Numbered from the stretch's first letter, positions 1 through 14,130 are shown. The stretch is 64,000 nt of DNA from Prochilodus magdalenae (GCA_024036415.1 JAMWET010000766.1:231553-295552); one strand, 5' to 3'. Notes: a model not told the origin generated them from the letters alone. Numbers and translations are program-made.

Positions 1-1540
1 AATACAGCCTCCAGACTTCCCTCATCCACATCCATGACTTCACTCATCTGTTTATCCTGACCTCTAATATATACATACACTATTTATCACAAATATAAAC
101 ATAAATACAGCAAAAAGCAACATTCGTTTTCAGCTATTGCATACATCTAATAAATTCTGTCACACCATATTTATTAATTTACTGCTAAATGAATTATTGG
201 GTTGTAACTGTAATACTGAGCTTCTCCTAAGAGAGGGTTTGGAAATGGCTCAACAAACACAATTCTACACAAAGGGCTGGATTCATATTTTTTGTATTTG
301 TTCTAAAAGTCTTGTTTCTCTTAGCAATTAAAGGCCTACTGACCAAATAAGCAGATTTATAAATATAATGAATCATTTCATTTAAAATTTTTGCATGTAC
401 TATAGGTTTACAAATAGAAGCAACAGAAATCACATCACAAACATTATCTAGGGCAAGAGTTCCCAATTTTCGGCAAATCACCGTCCACACAAACGACCAC
501 AAAAAAATTAATAAATATAAAGCAAATTGAACAAATAATCAATGCTGCCTGTTGAATCCTAATTGACTGTATGTATTACATTGACTATACAATCATATAC
601 AGCTAGCCAATCACAATGAGCTCAGCCCAAAATTTTAGTTAAATATTACAGCTATAACATTTTTAAATGTCATGTTTAAACTTAGTATAATTTGGTTAAC
701 GTAAGGTAGACGTTAAAAATAAAAAGTTGTCAATGGCCGCTTAGCCGTACCACCGTGGTGGCCCAAGGACTAATAACCTCTGATCTGGGGTTCACAGCTT
801 CTAGTCCTGAATGGCTGATTTCAGGGCTCAGAGAACCACATCTACACACCAGCGCCACCTTAAGGAAGAGCTGGATACAGTCTGAGCAGGTGTAGAGACG
901 TTGTGGGGATGTATTTACAGGACAGATTATGGTGACTATTGACGTCTAGTGTTTATCAGTCTAAACTGCTGAAATTGACTTCATTTTTTACATTTAAATA
1001 GTAAATATTTTTCCAGAAGGTGCGTGTGGTCTCTGCGTGTTTTATGCATGTTTATGGGTTTAGATCCCTCCAGCTGGATTGGGCTGGAGCACTAATCTAC
1101 CTCCATCCAGTGTGGGACTTAGTTAGAAACACATTCCGCCGCCGAAAGGTCCCGTTTGGACTTCTGCAGGTGTTGGGCTAGACCACGCTGCTGAATATGT
1201 TTCTAAATATGAGATCTACACACATAAATCCCCATCGCGATTCCCCGGCGGTGAGGAAATCCATAAATGGGTATTGTGCATATGAAATTTGATTTTTGGT
1301 TTGTAATGCATAATTTGAATTTCTTAACACCTGATGTTGACCTTTCTGAACCTTCAGTCTGAATGTACAAGAAGTGTTCATGAGGATGAGGCTAAACAAC
1401 TCATTTCTTCTCTCAGCATCATTTAGATGTTTTAGTCTGGAGGTAAAGCAGGCTTGAAAAAAGCTGGCTTGAAAAAAATCACCTCCATCTAATAATATCA
1501 TAACTATGTTTTCATTTACTTTTAAACCAGGGCTTTGTTG
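1..1540. other. No recognisable feature
   Basis: AT-rich, with no convincing coding frame, RNA gene or repeat array. Short open frames on both strands have no recognisable domain. Confidence 0.5.
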
Positions 1541-1544
1541 TATG

Positions 1545-2460
1545 TGGCCTGGTCCTGACCCTGACCTAGACCTAAAGTGTCCCGGTATTGAACTTGTCTC
1601 TGACTTGTCACGTCTCAAACTTGATCTCAGATTTTATTTATCCTGATCTCTGCCTTGCCTTGGATATGGAGTCACCTGGTCTTGGTCCTGACTCATATTT
1701 AATGTGTCCTATTGTTGATCTTGACTCGGACTTGACTACTGACTCAGACTTGTAGTATTCTGGTTTAAGTCTTGACTCAAGACTCTACATGACCTTGTGT
1801 CAGTTTTGGACTCTATGTGTCCTGGTTTTGGTCAGCCTTAAGATTTGATGGGACTTGATTACAGTCTTGTCTCAGACTTGTCTACTGCAAGGTCTCACTT
1901 GATGTGTTCTGGTCTTGGTTTTGACTCAGACCTAGTGTGCTACTACAAAGTCATGTTCTGAATTCGGATTTGATTTATCCCGGTCTTAATCTTAATTCTA
2001 TTTGTCGTTGTGTCACTCTTTACTCGGACTACATGTGTCCATTGATCATCCTTCAAACATGATGAGTCTCGATCACAGTCTTGACTCAAACTCGCCGTCT
2101 ACAAAGTCTCAACTTGACTCAGATTTGACGTGTCCTGGTCATGGTTTTGACCCAAACTCAATGTGTCTGGTCTCAGACTCGTTGTGTTCAGGGCTCACTC
2201 CTTATTCACGTTTAATGTGCCCTGGTCTTGTTCTTGACTGGGACTCTGGGACTGATTCTGTTGTACTGGTCTTGGTTTTGTCCCAAACTCAATGTGTCCT
2301 GGTCCTCCCTCAGACTTGATTTTTCCAGGTCTCGGACTCAACCCAACATGCCTGGTCTCAGTCTGGTCTCAGACTCTGTGTGTTCAGGACTCATGTTTAA
2401 TGTGTCCTGGTGTTGTTCTTGACTGGGACTCTGGGACTGATTCTGCTGTACTGGTCTACC
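1545..2460. repeat. Degenerate minisatellite, about 28-32 bp unit
   Basis: The phrase TGTCCTGGTCTTG...GACTCAGACTT recurs about thirty times with many substitutions and variable spacing. The open frames across it are by-products of the repeat. Confidence 0.75.
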
Positions 2461-3011
2461 ACATTGTAATGATAGCCTTGTTATTTAAGATGTACCATGA
2501 CAAGTGTGAAACCTGACGCTGCTTCGCAGTACCGCCTTGCAGTAATGACTGCACAGGTCCACAAACAACCAACAGGTAAAAACCACAAGCTGACAGGTAA
2601 AGTAACACATAAGGTTGAAAATTTAATGTTTTATTCATTTTCTGCATTAAGGCTGGTGGTGCTAATTTGATCAGGTTTTTTATGTGAAATTTCTCAAGTC
2701 ATAAATCTGGGGCCCAAGTTAGTATGACTCGAATCTCTACCAAGCTCTAGTTCTGCTTTATACGTCTTTGTTTGTCTCAGATAAAAGAAAATTTTCTGGA
2801 ATAGAACTTTTTCAGGGCTCTCTAATAAAATAAACACCCAAGCAGCAAGCTGCAAAAACGCCCACTCACTAGAAAGTGTGATGCCAGCATAAGGACTGCC
2901 TTGCCCCATCTATTTTACTCTGATTGGATGGACAGATGCTTAGTTTTCATTATTAACAATGGTTTCCATAAGGCATGGTAAATGAAATCTGCTTGGATGG
3001 AAAATAGAAAG

Positions 3012-3268
3012 CATATCGTCACTGTCTGCTGAAAAGCATGTGTCACCATTTTTGCTGATTTTCACTTTTATGCCTTATTTGATCACATGAGCTGCTCTTT
3101 ACACTGTGTGGAAATTTCATAAAGAACAGACCAACAGAAATGGCCCAAAATTGCTTGAAAAGACGTCTGGTTCCATTGACTTCCATTCAAATTAAAAGAG
3201 GTTTTTGGCCTCTGCTGTAAAACTGCCATTTTGGAGATACCTGTTTTTCTTTGAACAGTGACGATATG
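3012..3268. mobile_element. MITE-like element, family A (copy 1)
   Basis: About 257 bp bounded by inverted ends CATATCGTCACTGT and ACAGTGACGATATG. A clearly related copy with the same ends lies at 58719-58969 and a partial one starts near 14247. Shared internal words include AGACGTCTGGTTCCATTGACTT and AGGTTTTTG.CCTCT. No transposase is visible, so it is presumed non-autonomous; no target-site duplication was identified and the superfamily is unknown. Confidence 0.7.
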
Positions 3269-4691
3269 GGCCTTACAGTTTTGCGCTCCCATACACAGTT
3301 ACGGGCGCTTTCAGTACTGCAGTACAAATCTTTAAACCCTCAACAGCAGCAAGCTCTTCAGGTCACGTGCAGGATTAAAATATGCTGTTATAGTTTGGTC
3401 TAAACACAGGAAACCACAGTCAGTGATAGGCTGAGTGTGATCGGCATTAATGTGATAAACATTACACACACAAAACAAAGACAGAGCCGAGCAAGACTCT
3501 CCATGTTCCTGCTATTCACATCTGGGCCCCTTTAATATACGGTAATTACAATCAGCGGCGCTCATCCTCTCACTCAGTAAAGCGTCATGGCGCTATTTAA
3601 GTGGAGCGGTAGGGTAAATAAAGCCTCGGCACATGCTCGCATTGAGCGGTGAACAGCAAGAACAGAGCCAATAAGCACAAATACGAAGGAATTAATTCTT
3701 GAAACAAGGATCTGGCAACCCTAAAAGCTTTTAAAATATTTACACTGTTCTAAACCACGTACAACAAATCACACATTCAGAACACAAACGACAAAACACG
3801 TCTTTTCTTCCAAAAACTTTAACACAAAAACAAGCCCAAACATTTTCCACCAAACATAAACACTACAAACACTGCATGTTACAGAAGCCCCATGTTTCAT
3901 TTCTAAATTAGAAGAGTGTTTACTGGGTTCACTGGCGTACAGTTCAGTACAAGGTATTCCTTTTTCGGCATCAAGGAAAAGCGGAAGACGTATTTAACAG
4001 GAAATCACTCAGAACAGCTGAATATCATATCAGACGTCTGAGTGTATAGTTTCCCATTCTGATTAGAAGACTCACTTTCAGTAACGCCAGAGTTCAGTCT
4101 TAGAGGCTGGTTTTATTTTGTTCTTCTAAAGATCCAAATAATCCCAAACACATCCAGTGATGGTCTGAATTGTTCTGAGAACACCAACAGCTTCTCTCTC
4201 ACAGAGGAGCTTCTTGCTTCTCACAGTGGAAGAACCGGAAGAAACACCTGTGGATGTTTTCAGATCTGAAGTACGTTTTCAGACTGAAGGTTGTTTTCCT
4301 GTCTTTCAAAGATGAAAGCTTTAAGTGCTGTTTATCTTGTGGGGACCAGGGTCATTCAAGTTCACCAAAACAATTCAACTAAAGTTAAAAATTTCAGTTT
4401 AATAACTGTAATTAAAATATAAATGTCTGTTTTAAAAAACTTAATTCAAACTATAATATTCACTACATGACTTACTAAAATTAAATTAGAAACATTAAAA
4501 TAGAATTACTTTTTTTTTTTAGAAATAAACTTTCAGTTTTTGGGGGGATGTGAGAGTTGAGAAGTGAATCTTGGCTGGCAAGCTTAGCTCAGACTATCAC
4601 TCATTCATCATAATACTAAACCTAAAACTAAAACTAAAACTTAATAGCTAAACTATTAAAGAGCAGGAGTCACTATAACAAAAAAATGTAC

Positions 4692-4722
<31 letters not shown>

Positions 4723-4809
4723 ATACTAAATAAAAATAAGGCAAAATTAAAAACCAAAGTACAAAAAGATACCCTTGCATCCAACCCCCCCAGCCCTCGA
4801 AAAAGGTTA

Positions 4810-4845
<36 letters not shown>

Positions 4846-6094
4846 CAATTCAAAATGATAAGAACTCGGTTTGGTGGTTACCAGGTCTTCCATGTGGTTG
4901 TTAGGAGTCCCATTTAGGGTGAATATTTTAATATTTTATAACTAACCTCCTCCCAAATATCTCTTGAATAACTTTTACTAGATGTCCTTTTTGACTTACA
5001 TCCGTAGAGAAACCTGAATACATGTATCACACGGTTGTACATATATGGCACACATCATCATCAGATATAAACAATATGTAAATATATAAAAAGCTGGGAG
5101 TTGATACCCGAACTAAAACGATCTCCGTTTACATGACAATCTTTCTTTTTAAGGCGCTTTGAGTCTCTCTATCCCGCATGCTTTGGAGAAGGTGGGCCTG
5201 AGCAGGAAGTTAAAAATGGTTTGTTTGTTTCAGAGGAAGGTCGCCACACCCTGAGGCCTTGGTGCTGCTATTACTTGTGACACTTCCTCTCATAGAAAAG
5301 GGGCTTTGGACGTTTGCCACCAGGCTCTCGATCACTTTCTAAACATACCTACTGCCGTGACGTCTCTCAGCCAGAGTCCCACAGACTTTATATTTCTCTT
5401 GGCCTTTGTGTAGCACTCTGCTTTAAACTGTGCTCCTTATCTGATGATTATGCCGATGGTCCTGACCATACAAACCCGGGTCTTAGATAAGCTCCCTGAC
5501 CTTGAAAGGTTCGATCAGTATGGGCCTTGGGTTGGAGCATGAAACCTTCCAGAGCAGGTATGCTGTTTAGATCTGTACACTGAGGTTGTGAGGTTTGGAG
5601 CTACAGGGCTAGTGGAGCTGATAAGTAGGTGACAGTGTTCCATACAGTGTCATAAACCATTTAGTTAAGTCACGTTTGGTGTGAAGTTACCACCATGTTA
5701 ATTGGTGTGGTGTTAGCTACCATTACTTGTTAGCTACATTAGCCTCGTAGCTCCAATACAAAACTACAGCTGCGAGTTTAAGACACCAAACGTATCCTGG
5801 CTGATCAACTACATCTGGAATAAGTACTGTAAAGTCGTTCCTCAGCAGGTGAGTCCCCTAAAGATGGCGAGGTATTTAATACAACACTACATATCATAAC
5901 AGCTATCAGTAAATGATGTGGCATTTCTTTAGTGATAAAGATTAATGCGCTTTGATTATCCATCACGTTATCTACGCTAAAATTCTAGAATTCACACAAA
6001 GCGAGCCAAAAAGAATAATAATAGTTTAGAGAAAGAAAAATGGACTAGTTGAAAATAAGTAGTCTAGAAGTCATCTACATGAAGCAGTAATGGA
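3269..6094. other. Non-coding, with small microsatellites
   Basis: No gene seen. It contains a CATA/TA tract near 4688-4721 and an ATA-type trinucleotide run near 4811-4842. The rest is unremarkable intronic-type DNA. Confidence 0.5.
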
Positions 6095-6690
6095 ATTAAT
6101 CCAGAGGCGGTAGAAAAGGAAGAAACGGTCTGGATGAAGGAAAAGAAGAAATGGACTACAAGAGAATGAAGAAGAAATAGAAATGGTCTGGATGAAGGAA
6201 AAAAAATGGACTGGAAGAAGATGAAGAAGAAGAAATAGAAATGGTCTGGATAAAGGAAAAGAAGAAATGGACTAGAATAGAATGAAGAAGAAATAGAAAT
6301 GGTCTGGATGAAGGAAAAGAAGAAATGGACTACAAGAGAATGAAGAAGAAATAGAAATGGTCTGGATGAAGGAAAAGAAGAAATGGACTAGAAGAGAATG
6401 AAGAAGAAATAGAAATGGTCTGGATGAAGGAAAAGAAGAAATGGACTAGAAGAGAATGAAGAAGAAATAGAATTGGTCTGGATAAAGGAAAAGAAGAAAT
6501 GGACTAGAAAAAGAAGAAAAAAATGGTCCGGATAAAGGAAAAGAAGAAGACGACGAAGAAATAGAAATGGTCCGGATGATGGAAAAGAAAAAATGGACTG
6601 GAAGAAGATGAAGAAGAAGAAGAAATAGAAATGGTCTGGATGAACGAAAAGAAGAAATGGACTAAAAGAAATAGAAGAAACAGAAATAGC
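6095..6690. repeat. Purine-rich tandem repeat, about 58 bp unit
   Basis: About ten imperfect copies of AAATGGTCTGGATGAAGGAAAAGAAGAAATGGACTAGAAGAGAATGAAG-type units on the plus strand, almost purely purine. The minus strand gives a long phenylalanine- and leucine-rich open frame, which is composition and not a gene. Confidence 0.85.
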
Positions 6691-9200
6691 CGGCAAAAAA
6701 ATAAATCGGTCCAGACGAGGTAGAAGATGAAAAGACAGAGGTGAAGAACAAATGAAAGGGGTTGGTGACCACTGGTCTAGCAGAAGAAGAGGAAGGAGTA
6801 ACAGTCTGATTAACCAGGATGAAGGATGAAGAACAAAAACATAAAATAAAAATGAAAAAAATAAAAGGTGTCCTAACGTTTCCACTGGAGCTGAATAAAC
6901 CCAGTAAAGGAAACCATATACACCAGTAAATTCATCTTCTGGCCGTCTGTTCTCCAGTCTGTCTGTAGGACGGGACTCTGAGGACTGTGCTGAAGTGTGG
7001 AATTCACTTTCCATATTACATCAGTGAAGAGCCGGTCTCCATGCCTTTCACTCTTCCCCGCTTCATCCTTTTTACCGGGGCTGACTGTACAGTCCTCTCC
7101 GGCACAGCATCCAATTAGCTAGGAATTTAGGAGACGTTTCCCTGCATTCCTCTCACTGCAAACCCGAATCACCCCTTCAAACAGAATACGTTTCTCCCTC
7201 ACCGGCAGGAAAAGTAGCTCACGGTTTGATGAATAAATAAAGAGTGGAGATGCTCTATAGAAAATGACAACTGTGAAAAACCATAATCATTCCATCAAAA
7301 CAGATGCGGTGGCTCTAACTGACATGCCTCCACTTTGTATGGTGGAGTTTATTCAGTCTGATGTTAAAGATTCCGTCATATCTGTGGCTCTTTGTGTGTA
7401 AAAATTGCTGTTGTCATATGTTATTATCATAACTCCACACCATTAACTCAAACTCTATTAGCATATTGCCCAAGCGGTATCTTTTCAGTAGAAGCGAAAC
7501 GCATCCTAAACTTTTAATATATGCTAATGTAAGCGAAATGAAATTATTTTTCTATTTTTATTATTTATTTCCAGACAAAATACAAGTACAAACGATTTAC
7601 TTTTCAGGAGATATTCCTGAGGAGATTAGATACAAGATGATCCACTCACATTAGGAAAGAGAAAGTCAATGGGAAATAAGTGAAATCAGTTTCCAAAACT
7701 ACGGAGACAATGTGACTCCTAACAACCACCTGGAAGACCTGGTAGACCACCAACACTATCCCATCAAGCAGAACTTTCCTTTCCAGCTTTCCCCTTTGGG
7801 AATATTGGAGAACATCGGGCTCCACTATTGCTTCAGGATACATCCCTTTCAAAGCTGTTTCTGTCAATCTACACACTATGAGAAGTCAACTCAACGTTAT
7901 GGGTCTGAAAGGATGTGTAGCTGTTCAAGACATTGCTCACTGAGTAAAAGAGACACATCAAACAAAGACGCTGGACTGACCAGACTGAATGAGTTGGGAA
8001 GCCTTTGAATGGTGAGAAGCAGAGAATGCTAATCAACGTCTAAGACTGAACTTGGGAGGTGTGAACAATATCTGCACAACAATTAATTAAGAAGACAAAT
8101 TTTATAATAGGAAAATTCTATATCTAAACTAAGAATACCGGTGGTGGTCTTCTGGTGGTCCTAGAGGGCCACTGTCTAAATGTGTACCTGCCTGGTGGAG
8201 CTAGATGGTAGATGATTATGATCAAATGGCCAATGACTGTAGATACAAGTATGGAGCTGCATAGATCTGACTGCTCCCTGACACTGAGTAAGCGAGACTG
8301 TGTGATGATAATCAGTTCAGTAGGATAAGACGTTCTGACTCATCTATTGTGAGGCAGACAGAAAGGATGTCTGTAGGATGGCTGTGTCTGAATCAGCTTT
8401 TGTCAGAAGCTCCACTCAAGATCCTGATATGGAAATGTACCAACCCATCATAACCACATGCTCAGACAATGGTTTGAAGGTTACCTGGTCTATTATTGAC
8501 AGTGTCTTTCACTGACTGAATCTTGATGTGGATTTGACGTTATGCTGCACAGTAAGGTGCTGCAACAGCCCTCAACGGTGTTTAGAGACACAGGTCATAT
8601 AATCAAAGCAATAGGACAAAAGAGGCCTACAGAAAGAGGAACCTATCAACACACCTAAAACGTGGAGGTGAGTTCCAGCATGAATACCGATCTGTTCTTC
8701 TCACTGAAATAACGCACATGAGCACTTCAGTGGACAAGCTTCTCTCCGTATCTGTCTTCCTCACGATTCATCACCACCATCTCCCTTTTACACTGAGGAA
8801 CTGATCGGCTCTCTCACGTCTCAGAGCCAGACCACACAGCTGCCGTCCAGCGTTATGAAGGAAGTAAATGTGAGTAAGTAGATTTTAAATACATCACTTT
8901 CACTCCACTGCATTTCAAAATCAAAATCTTCCTCCACTCACTCCACTACAGTTAAACCAAATCTGCCGTTCCTTTTGTCATAAGTGTGCATGAAAACACA
9001 ACATGAAAACATAAAGAAAAAGAAGTGTAAACCACGCCCGCCAATCATGGTACAGATATAACTATATTTTATCTTCGGTCTCTCTACATCAACTCAAGGA
9101 CATGGTTTGTGTACTTTGTCCAGCTCTGATCAAATACCATATAGCATTAAACACATCCGGAAATAAGCAGAATTTCTGATCTTGGTAAACATTCATAGAA
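6691..9200. other. Non-coding, nothing recognised
   Basis: No exon, RNA gene or array could be supported. The phrase CCTAACAACCACCTGG near 7718 resembles words in the 200 bp array at 21835-23470, but is too short to annotate. Confidence 0.45.
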
Positions 9201-9204
9201 GATA

Positions 9205-9870
9205 CTGAAAAATGTATTAGTTTTTGAATAATTCATAGTAGATCCTGAATAATTAGTAGATACTGAATAATTCATAGTAGATACTGAATAATTAATAGTG
9301 GATACTGAATAATTCATAGTGAATACTAGATAATTAGTAGATACTGAATAATTCATAGTAGATACAGAATAATTTATAGTGGATACTGAAATATTCATAG
9401 TAGATACTGAATAATTCATAGTAGATACTGAATAATTCATAGTGGACACTGGATAATTCATAGTGGATACTGAAATATTCATAGTAGATACTGAATAATT
9501 CATAGTAGATACTGAATAATTCATAGTGGATACTGGATAATTCCAGTAGATACTGAATAATTAGTAGATACTGAATAATTCATAGTAGATACTGAATAAT
9601 TAGTAGATACTGAATAATTCATAGTTGATACTGAATAATTCATAGTGGATACTGAATAACTCATAGTAGATACTGGATAATTCATAGTAGATACTGAATA
9701 ATTAGTAGATACTGAATAATTCATAGTAGATACTGAATAATTCATAGTAGATACTCAATAATTTAGAGTAGATATACAATAATTCATGATACTGAAACAT
9801 TTATAATAGATACTGAATAATTCATAGTAGATACTCAATTAAAAAATGGATACTGATTTATTTATAGTGG
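9205..9870. repeat. AT-rich minisatellite, 21/18 bp units
   Basis: About thirty copies of GATACTGAATAATTCATAGTA (21 bp) mixed with a shorter form lacking CAT (18 bp), decaying at the right end. Both periods are multiples of three, so the minus strand reads as repeated MNYSVST peptides with no sign of being a gene. Confidence 0.92.
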
Positions 9871-10101
9871 ATACTAAATCATTCATATTAGTTATTAATT
9901 GAAACTGATTATTTCAGGTCGAAAATATTTAGTAAATTCTGAAGATGGACCTGAGAAAGCGAGAGGAGATTTAGTTTGGAGTCGAGAGGCTGTGAGCGCT
10001 TATGCTGAAGGACAGAATGAATGGCTGTCCTGTGACTGGAAGCTGACTGAACCCAAACCGCAGTTTACACACGGCAGAACAGACTCTTTCATTGAACTGA
10101 C

Positions 10102-10114
10102 AGAGGGAGAGGGA

Positions 10115-10168
<54 letters not shown>
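10102..10168. repeat. (GA)n microsatellite
   Basis: An uninterrupted GA run preceded by GGGAGA triplets. Confidence 0.95.
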
Positions 10169-10174
<6 letters not shown>

Positions 10175-10692
10175 TGGCTGTCTTTCCTTGCCCTCTTGAG
10201 GAGAACACTGCGTCAGAAAGCTGTGCTGTGTGCGGCAGCGCTACATAATCCCCTGATTATGAATTGGTATCGTGATGCTCTCCTATGAGATACAGATATG
10301 CAGAAAGCTGCTATATGCAAATGTGTCTTGTGCCCAGTTACAGTTCTAGGTGGATTTCTGTGGGTATATTCATCCAACAACAGTCAGTTATTTTCATTTT
10401 ATTTTATTTTCGTCAGTAACGCAGGCCCGCATTCAATCAAGTCCCAGTACGATGCATGTATAACTATCCAAAAGTAGTTTAAAGATTTATTTCTCTCCAT
10501 GATCATTACCTATTATAATTTTTGATTAACATCAATTTAATCAAGAATTATCAGGTTTTAGGCCTTACAGGTCATAGTTTACAAATAATTCATTTGTTTT
10601 TCATTGAATAATTTATTGTACTTTTCTGTGCATTGACCCCGTGACTTTGAAACTGACCCTTTCAGATCATGCTAAATGACCCCTAAGTATTA

Positions 10693-10694
<2 letters not shown>

Positions 10695-10754
<60 letters not shown>

Positions 10755-10762
10755 TTTTTTTT
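10695..10762. repeat. (TA)n followed by poly-T
   Basis: About 20 TA dinucleotides run directly into a T tract of about 26. Confidence 0.95.
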
Positions 10763-10863
10763 GTAGATGTTTTTTTGTAGCATGTTCCAGATATGCTGCA
10801 AATAAAGAAAAAAGTCCCACATATGACTCATATCTGTGATTTAAATGTGTATATACAATATTC

Positions 10864-10939
<76 letters not shown>

Positions 10940-10968
10940 CATATACACATACATATACACATACATAT
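10864..10968. repeat. (CA)n then (TA)n compound microsatellite
   Basis: About 26 CA dinucleotides pass into TA and then CATATACA units. Confidence 0.95.
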
Positions 10969-11209
10969 CAATAGCTATAATCTATAATGTAACATAAAAA
11001 CACATAACTATTGCTAGTTTTATGAATAGAGAATCAGATCATGCTAATAGGTCCCGGCACTGTGCTAAACTGAGATACCAAACATGTGACAAGGATTTTT
11101 TTAGGGCTTTTGTCTGGAATCTATAATTCTGATAAAGTTTATAAGTGTTCAGATCCTCCTGTTTGGCACTAATCGAAATTGTGTATTAAAAACAAACAAA
11201 AAAAATATA

Positions 11210-11211
<2 letters not shown>

Positions 11212-11278
<67 letters not shown>
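11212..11278. repeat. (TA)n microsatellite
   Basis: TA run flanked by AAACAAACAAAAAAAA on the left and TTTTTTGTTTGTTTGTTT on the right, so the flanks are roughly complementary and the tract could fold into a hairpin. Confidence 0.92.
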
Positions 11279-11283
<5 letters not shown>

Positions 11284-11539
11284 TTGTTTGTTTGTTTTTA
11301 ATTAATTATTTTTCTGAAAGCTACTGTTTACCTTTACCGTTGTCATCATTTTACTACAATTTAACATTATTTACTATGATTTCACTTAAGTTCTGTTTTT
11401 AAACAAAAGCATTAAAATCTTGAAACACCCAGTGGAAAATGCTCTTTCTGGTATCTAGGCAGATACAGCCAAACAAGCTTACTCATTGGTTAGGACTATG
11501 AAAGCTAAACTCCACCTTAGAATAAAGGGGATTTCCATC

Positions 11540-12000
11540 AGTGATGAAATAGTCCAGTGGTTGAGAGTGATTCAGAGTGGGTTTGGTGTGAGATGGTTCA
11601 GATGTTGGTGGTGATGGAAACCAGGGGTCTCCATGTCTACAACACAAATACAGACATGTATATACACACCATTTCAAACTACACGTATGCACGTTTTATA
11701 TGAAATGTTGATGACGCTAAAATAATGGAAAATCTAAGCCATTTTAGGGGAGGGGGGTTATTTTACCTGACAACACCCTGCGTGTGCTCCTCCACCATGA
11801 ATGCATGAAATGAATTAAAATACATGTACATGCCAAAACATAACCACAAAACTGTTGTACAACAACAGCACATTCATAAGCATTTCATGTAAAGGGTTGA
11901 ACGTTTGGTTCCTATCGCCAACACTGTAAACAATTCTGACGCTCTTCTTCTCCACAACAGTGTACTTCACACAAACCACTCAGAATTAACTTAAATTGTG
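11540..12000. mobile_element. MITE-like element, family B
   Basis: Begins with GTTTGGTGTGAGATGGTTC...GGTGATGG and ends with the inverse (TTGGTTCCTATCGCC...CACACAAACCACTC), so it has long inverted ends. Internal words match other copies at 15585-16260, 20610-21110, 41005-41370 and 49514-50015. No coding capacity seen. Confidence 0.65.
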
Positions 12001-12004
12001 TAGA

Positions 12005-12490
12005 ATTGTGTCTACTTCTACACTAGTCTATTACTACACCAGGCTAGTCCATTTCTACAGTATTCTATTTCTATACTAATCTGTTCCTACACTAGTCTAT
12101 TACTACACTAGTCTATTCCTACACTAATCTATTACTACACTAGTCTATTTCTACACCAGACTAGTCCATTTCTACACTAGTCTATTCCTACACTAGTCTA
12201 TTCCTACACCAGTCTATTCCTACACTGGTCTATTTCTACACCAGACTAGTCCATTTCTACACTAGTCTATTCCTACACCAGTCTATTTCTACACTAGTCT
12301 ATTTCTATACTAATCTGTTCCTACACTAGTCTATTCCTACACTAATCTATTACTACACTAGTCTATTTCTACACCAGACTAGTCCATTTCTACACTAGTC
12401 TATTCCTACACTAGTCTATTTCTACACCAGACTAGTCCATTTCTACACTAGTCTATTCCTACACCAGTCTATTTCTACACTAGTCTATTG
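12005..12490. repeat. Minisatellite of CTACACTAGTCTATT units
   Basis: Around thirty copies of a 15-17 bp unit (CTACACTAGTCTATTC and variants with CTACACCAGACTAGTCCATT). Longer blocks repeat, for example 12109-12190 against 12342-12420. It runs directly into LINE-type 3' sequence. Confidence 0.9.
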
Positions 12491-12728
12491 TGCTATGTGC
12501 AATAGAACCCTGTAATCTATCTCTATTCTACTATGTGCAATAAAACTGCATAGCATAATCTTCTGGATTTAAGTTTTTTGTATTTTATTTATATTTTCTG
12601 TACTTTGTGTATAAAGATCTTTTTTATTATTTGTATATTTCCGCTGTTCTTTCCTCTGTGCTGCTGTAACATTGCAAATTTCCCCACTGTGGGTTCAATA
12701 AAGGATTATCTTATTTTATCTTATCTTT
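12491..12728 (+). mobile_element. 3' end of a non-LTR retrotransposon
   Basis: Ends in CAAATTTCCCCACTGTGGGTTCAATAAAGGATTATCTTA with an imperfect TCTTA-type tail, a 3' end common to fish LINE copies. A second fragment with the same ending is at 36740-36795. No reverse-transcriptase frame is left here. Confidence 0.65.
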
Positions 12729-14130
12729 AACTTGAAAAAGTAGACTGGATCGTTTCACACCAAACCAACTTGAGTTTCTTTTCCATTAAATTACACAGAT
12801 ATTTTTAGAAAAAAGGAAGCATGTAATCATCCACAGACTTTACTTTGAAGGGCGTGGAAATAAAAATGGAAAAACACCAATCTAGTCCCTTCAGAGGTTC
12901 TAGGTAACTGACTGTGGATAGAAGTCATAAATTAAGTGGGTTCCAGGTGGTTGTTAGGAATACAAAACTGTGGTGGCAGCTCTCTACCAAGACTCTTCAC
13001 TGAAAGAGTCACTGTAAAGCTGATACAAGTCTTTCACAAGCTGCACAGATCTGTGTTCAATTCAGAACACCTCAAAAGATGTTCAACTGAATCATCGTTA
13101 GCTATAACTTTATAAGCCTCCTGGGATCTTTTAGCAGTGCTAGCAAAAATTAGCATTATTATACAGCTCTTGTTCTTCTTGTTTTAACATTTATGGCTCC
13201 AACTGTAGGCCTAGCAGTAATAGTCATGGTTCGCAACTTCTACGCTTCACCACACCTCCTCACTGAGACAGAAATTTAAAATAGGCCTTACACACCCCCT
13301 AATAAGAACTCTAAATATAATTTAAAATATTAATACAAACAGATTACCTTCATCTTTCCAAATCAGCCATAGCGAGCATTTAAGTCTGCAGATGTACTGT
13401 ACTTACACAGATGATTTTATGGAAATTATATTGATTTAGATGCATTTTCCACTTATTTGAGTACTCCACATATATTAATATATAATTATGAGTCAAAAAA
13501 CACAGACGTCTACCGTGTAACACATAGCTGACCCTTCTGATGTAAGCTGACAGACTGCCAAGTAGTTAGCATATGTGCATCATGGGGTTTCTCTTCTCAT
13601 TGTGCCAGACAGACGAGATCTGGGAGCTCAACCAAAAGCCAGAAGCTGTGTCTACATAGAGACTACACAGAGGCTACCCAGAGTTTAAAGGAAAACTCCA
13701 GCCTTTTCCAGCCTAATTTCACTCATCATGTCTGGGCAATCGGAGCAACAGTTACATTTAAGTTATTCATTTTAGTGTTCAGCTGTTAACTTCGTATCAA
13801 ATAAAACATACTATTACAACCCAAAGCTGTACCGTAACGGGCAACATGGCTCTTCGTATATATGGTATTCTAGAGAGCCTAGAGATTGAGAGTTTAGAGT
13901 TAGCTTTAGAGCTAGAAATAATGTTAAATAAAACCATTTTCCAGCATTCTAGTGTTAATTAAAGTATTTTTCTGGTGAGGTTTCCTTTATCTTTTTCCCT
14001 GTATTGGTTACAATTGGAAACACTAGCAATATCAAATTATAAAGCAAAAACACGAAATATTTCAAAGCAGAGCACTACAAATGTGATGTTAGGTAAACGA
14101 GTTATAAGCAAACTAAGCAATCTAAACTGG
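12729..14130. other. Non-coding, scraps of MITE family B
   Basis: The word GTTTCACACCAAACC near 12752 and AAAGGAAAACTCCAGCC near 13690 resemble termini of MITE family B, but full copies cannot be delimited. No gene seen. Confidence 0.4.

Noticed and set aside
6388..7014. 208-codon Phe/Leu-rich open frame resembling a membrane protein
   Set aside because: Antisense of a purine-rich tandem repeat; the hydrophobicity is composition.
9147..9745. Minus-strand open frames with MNYSVST repeats
   Set aside because: Product of a 21/18 bp AT-rich minisatellite.
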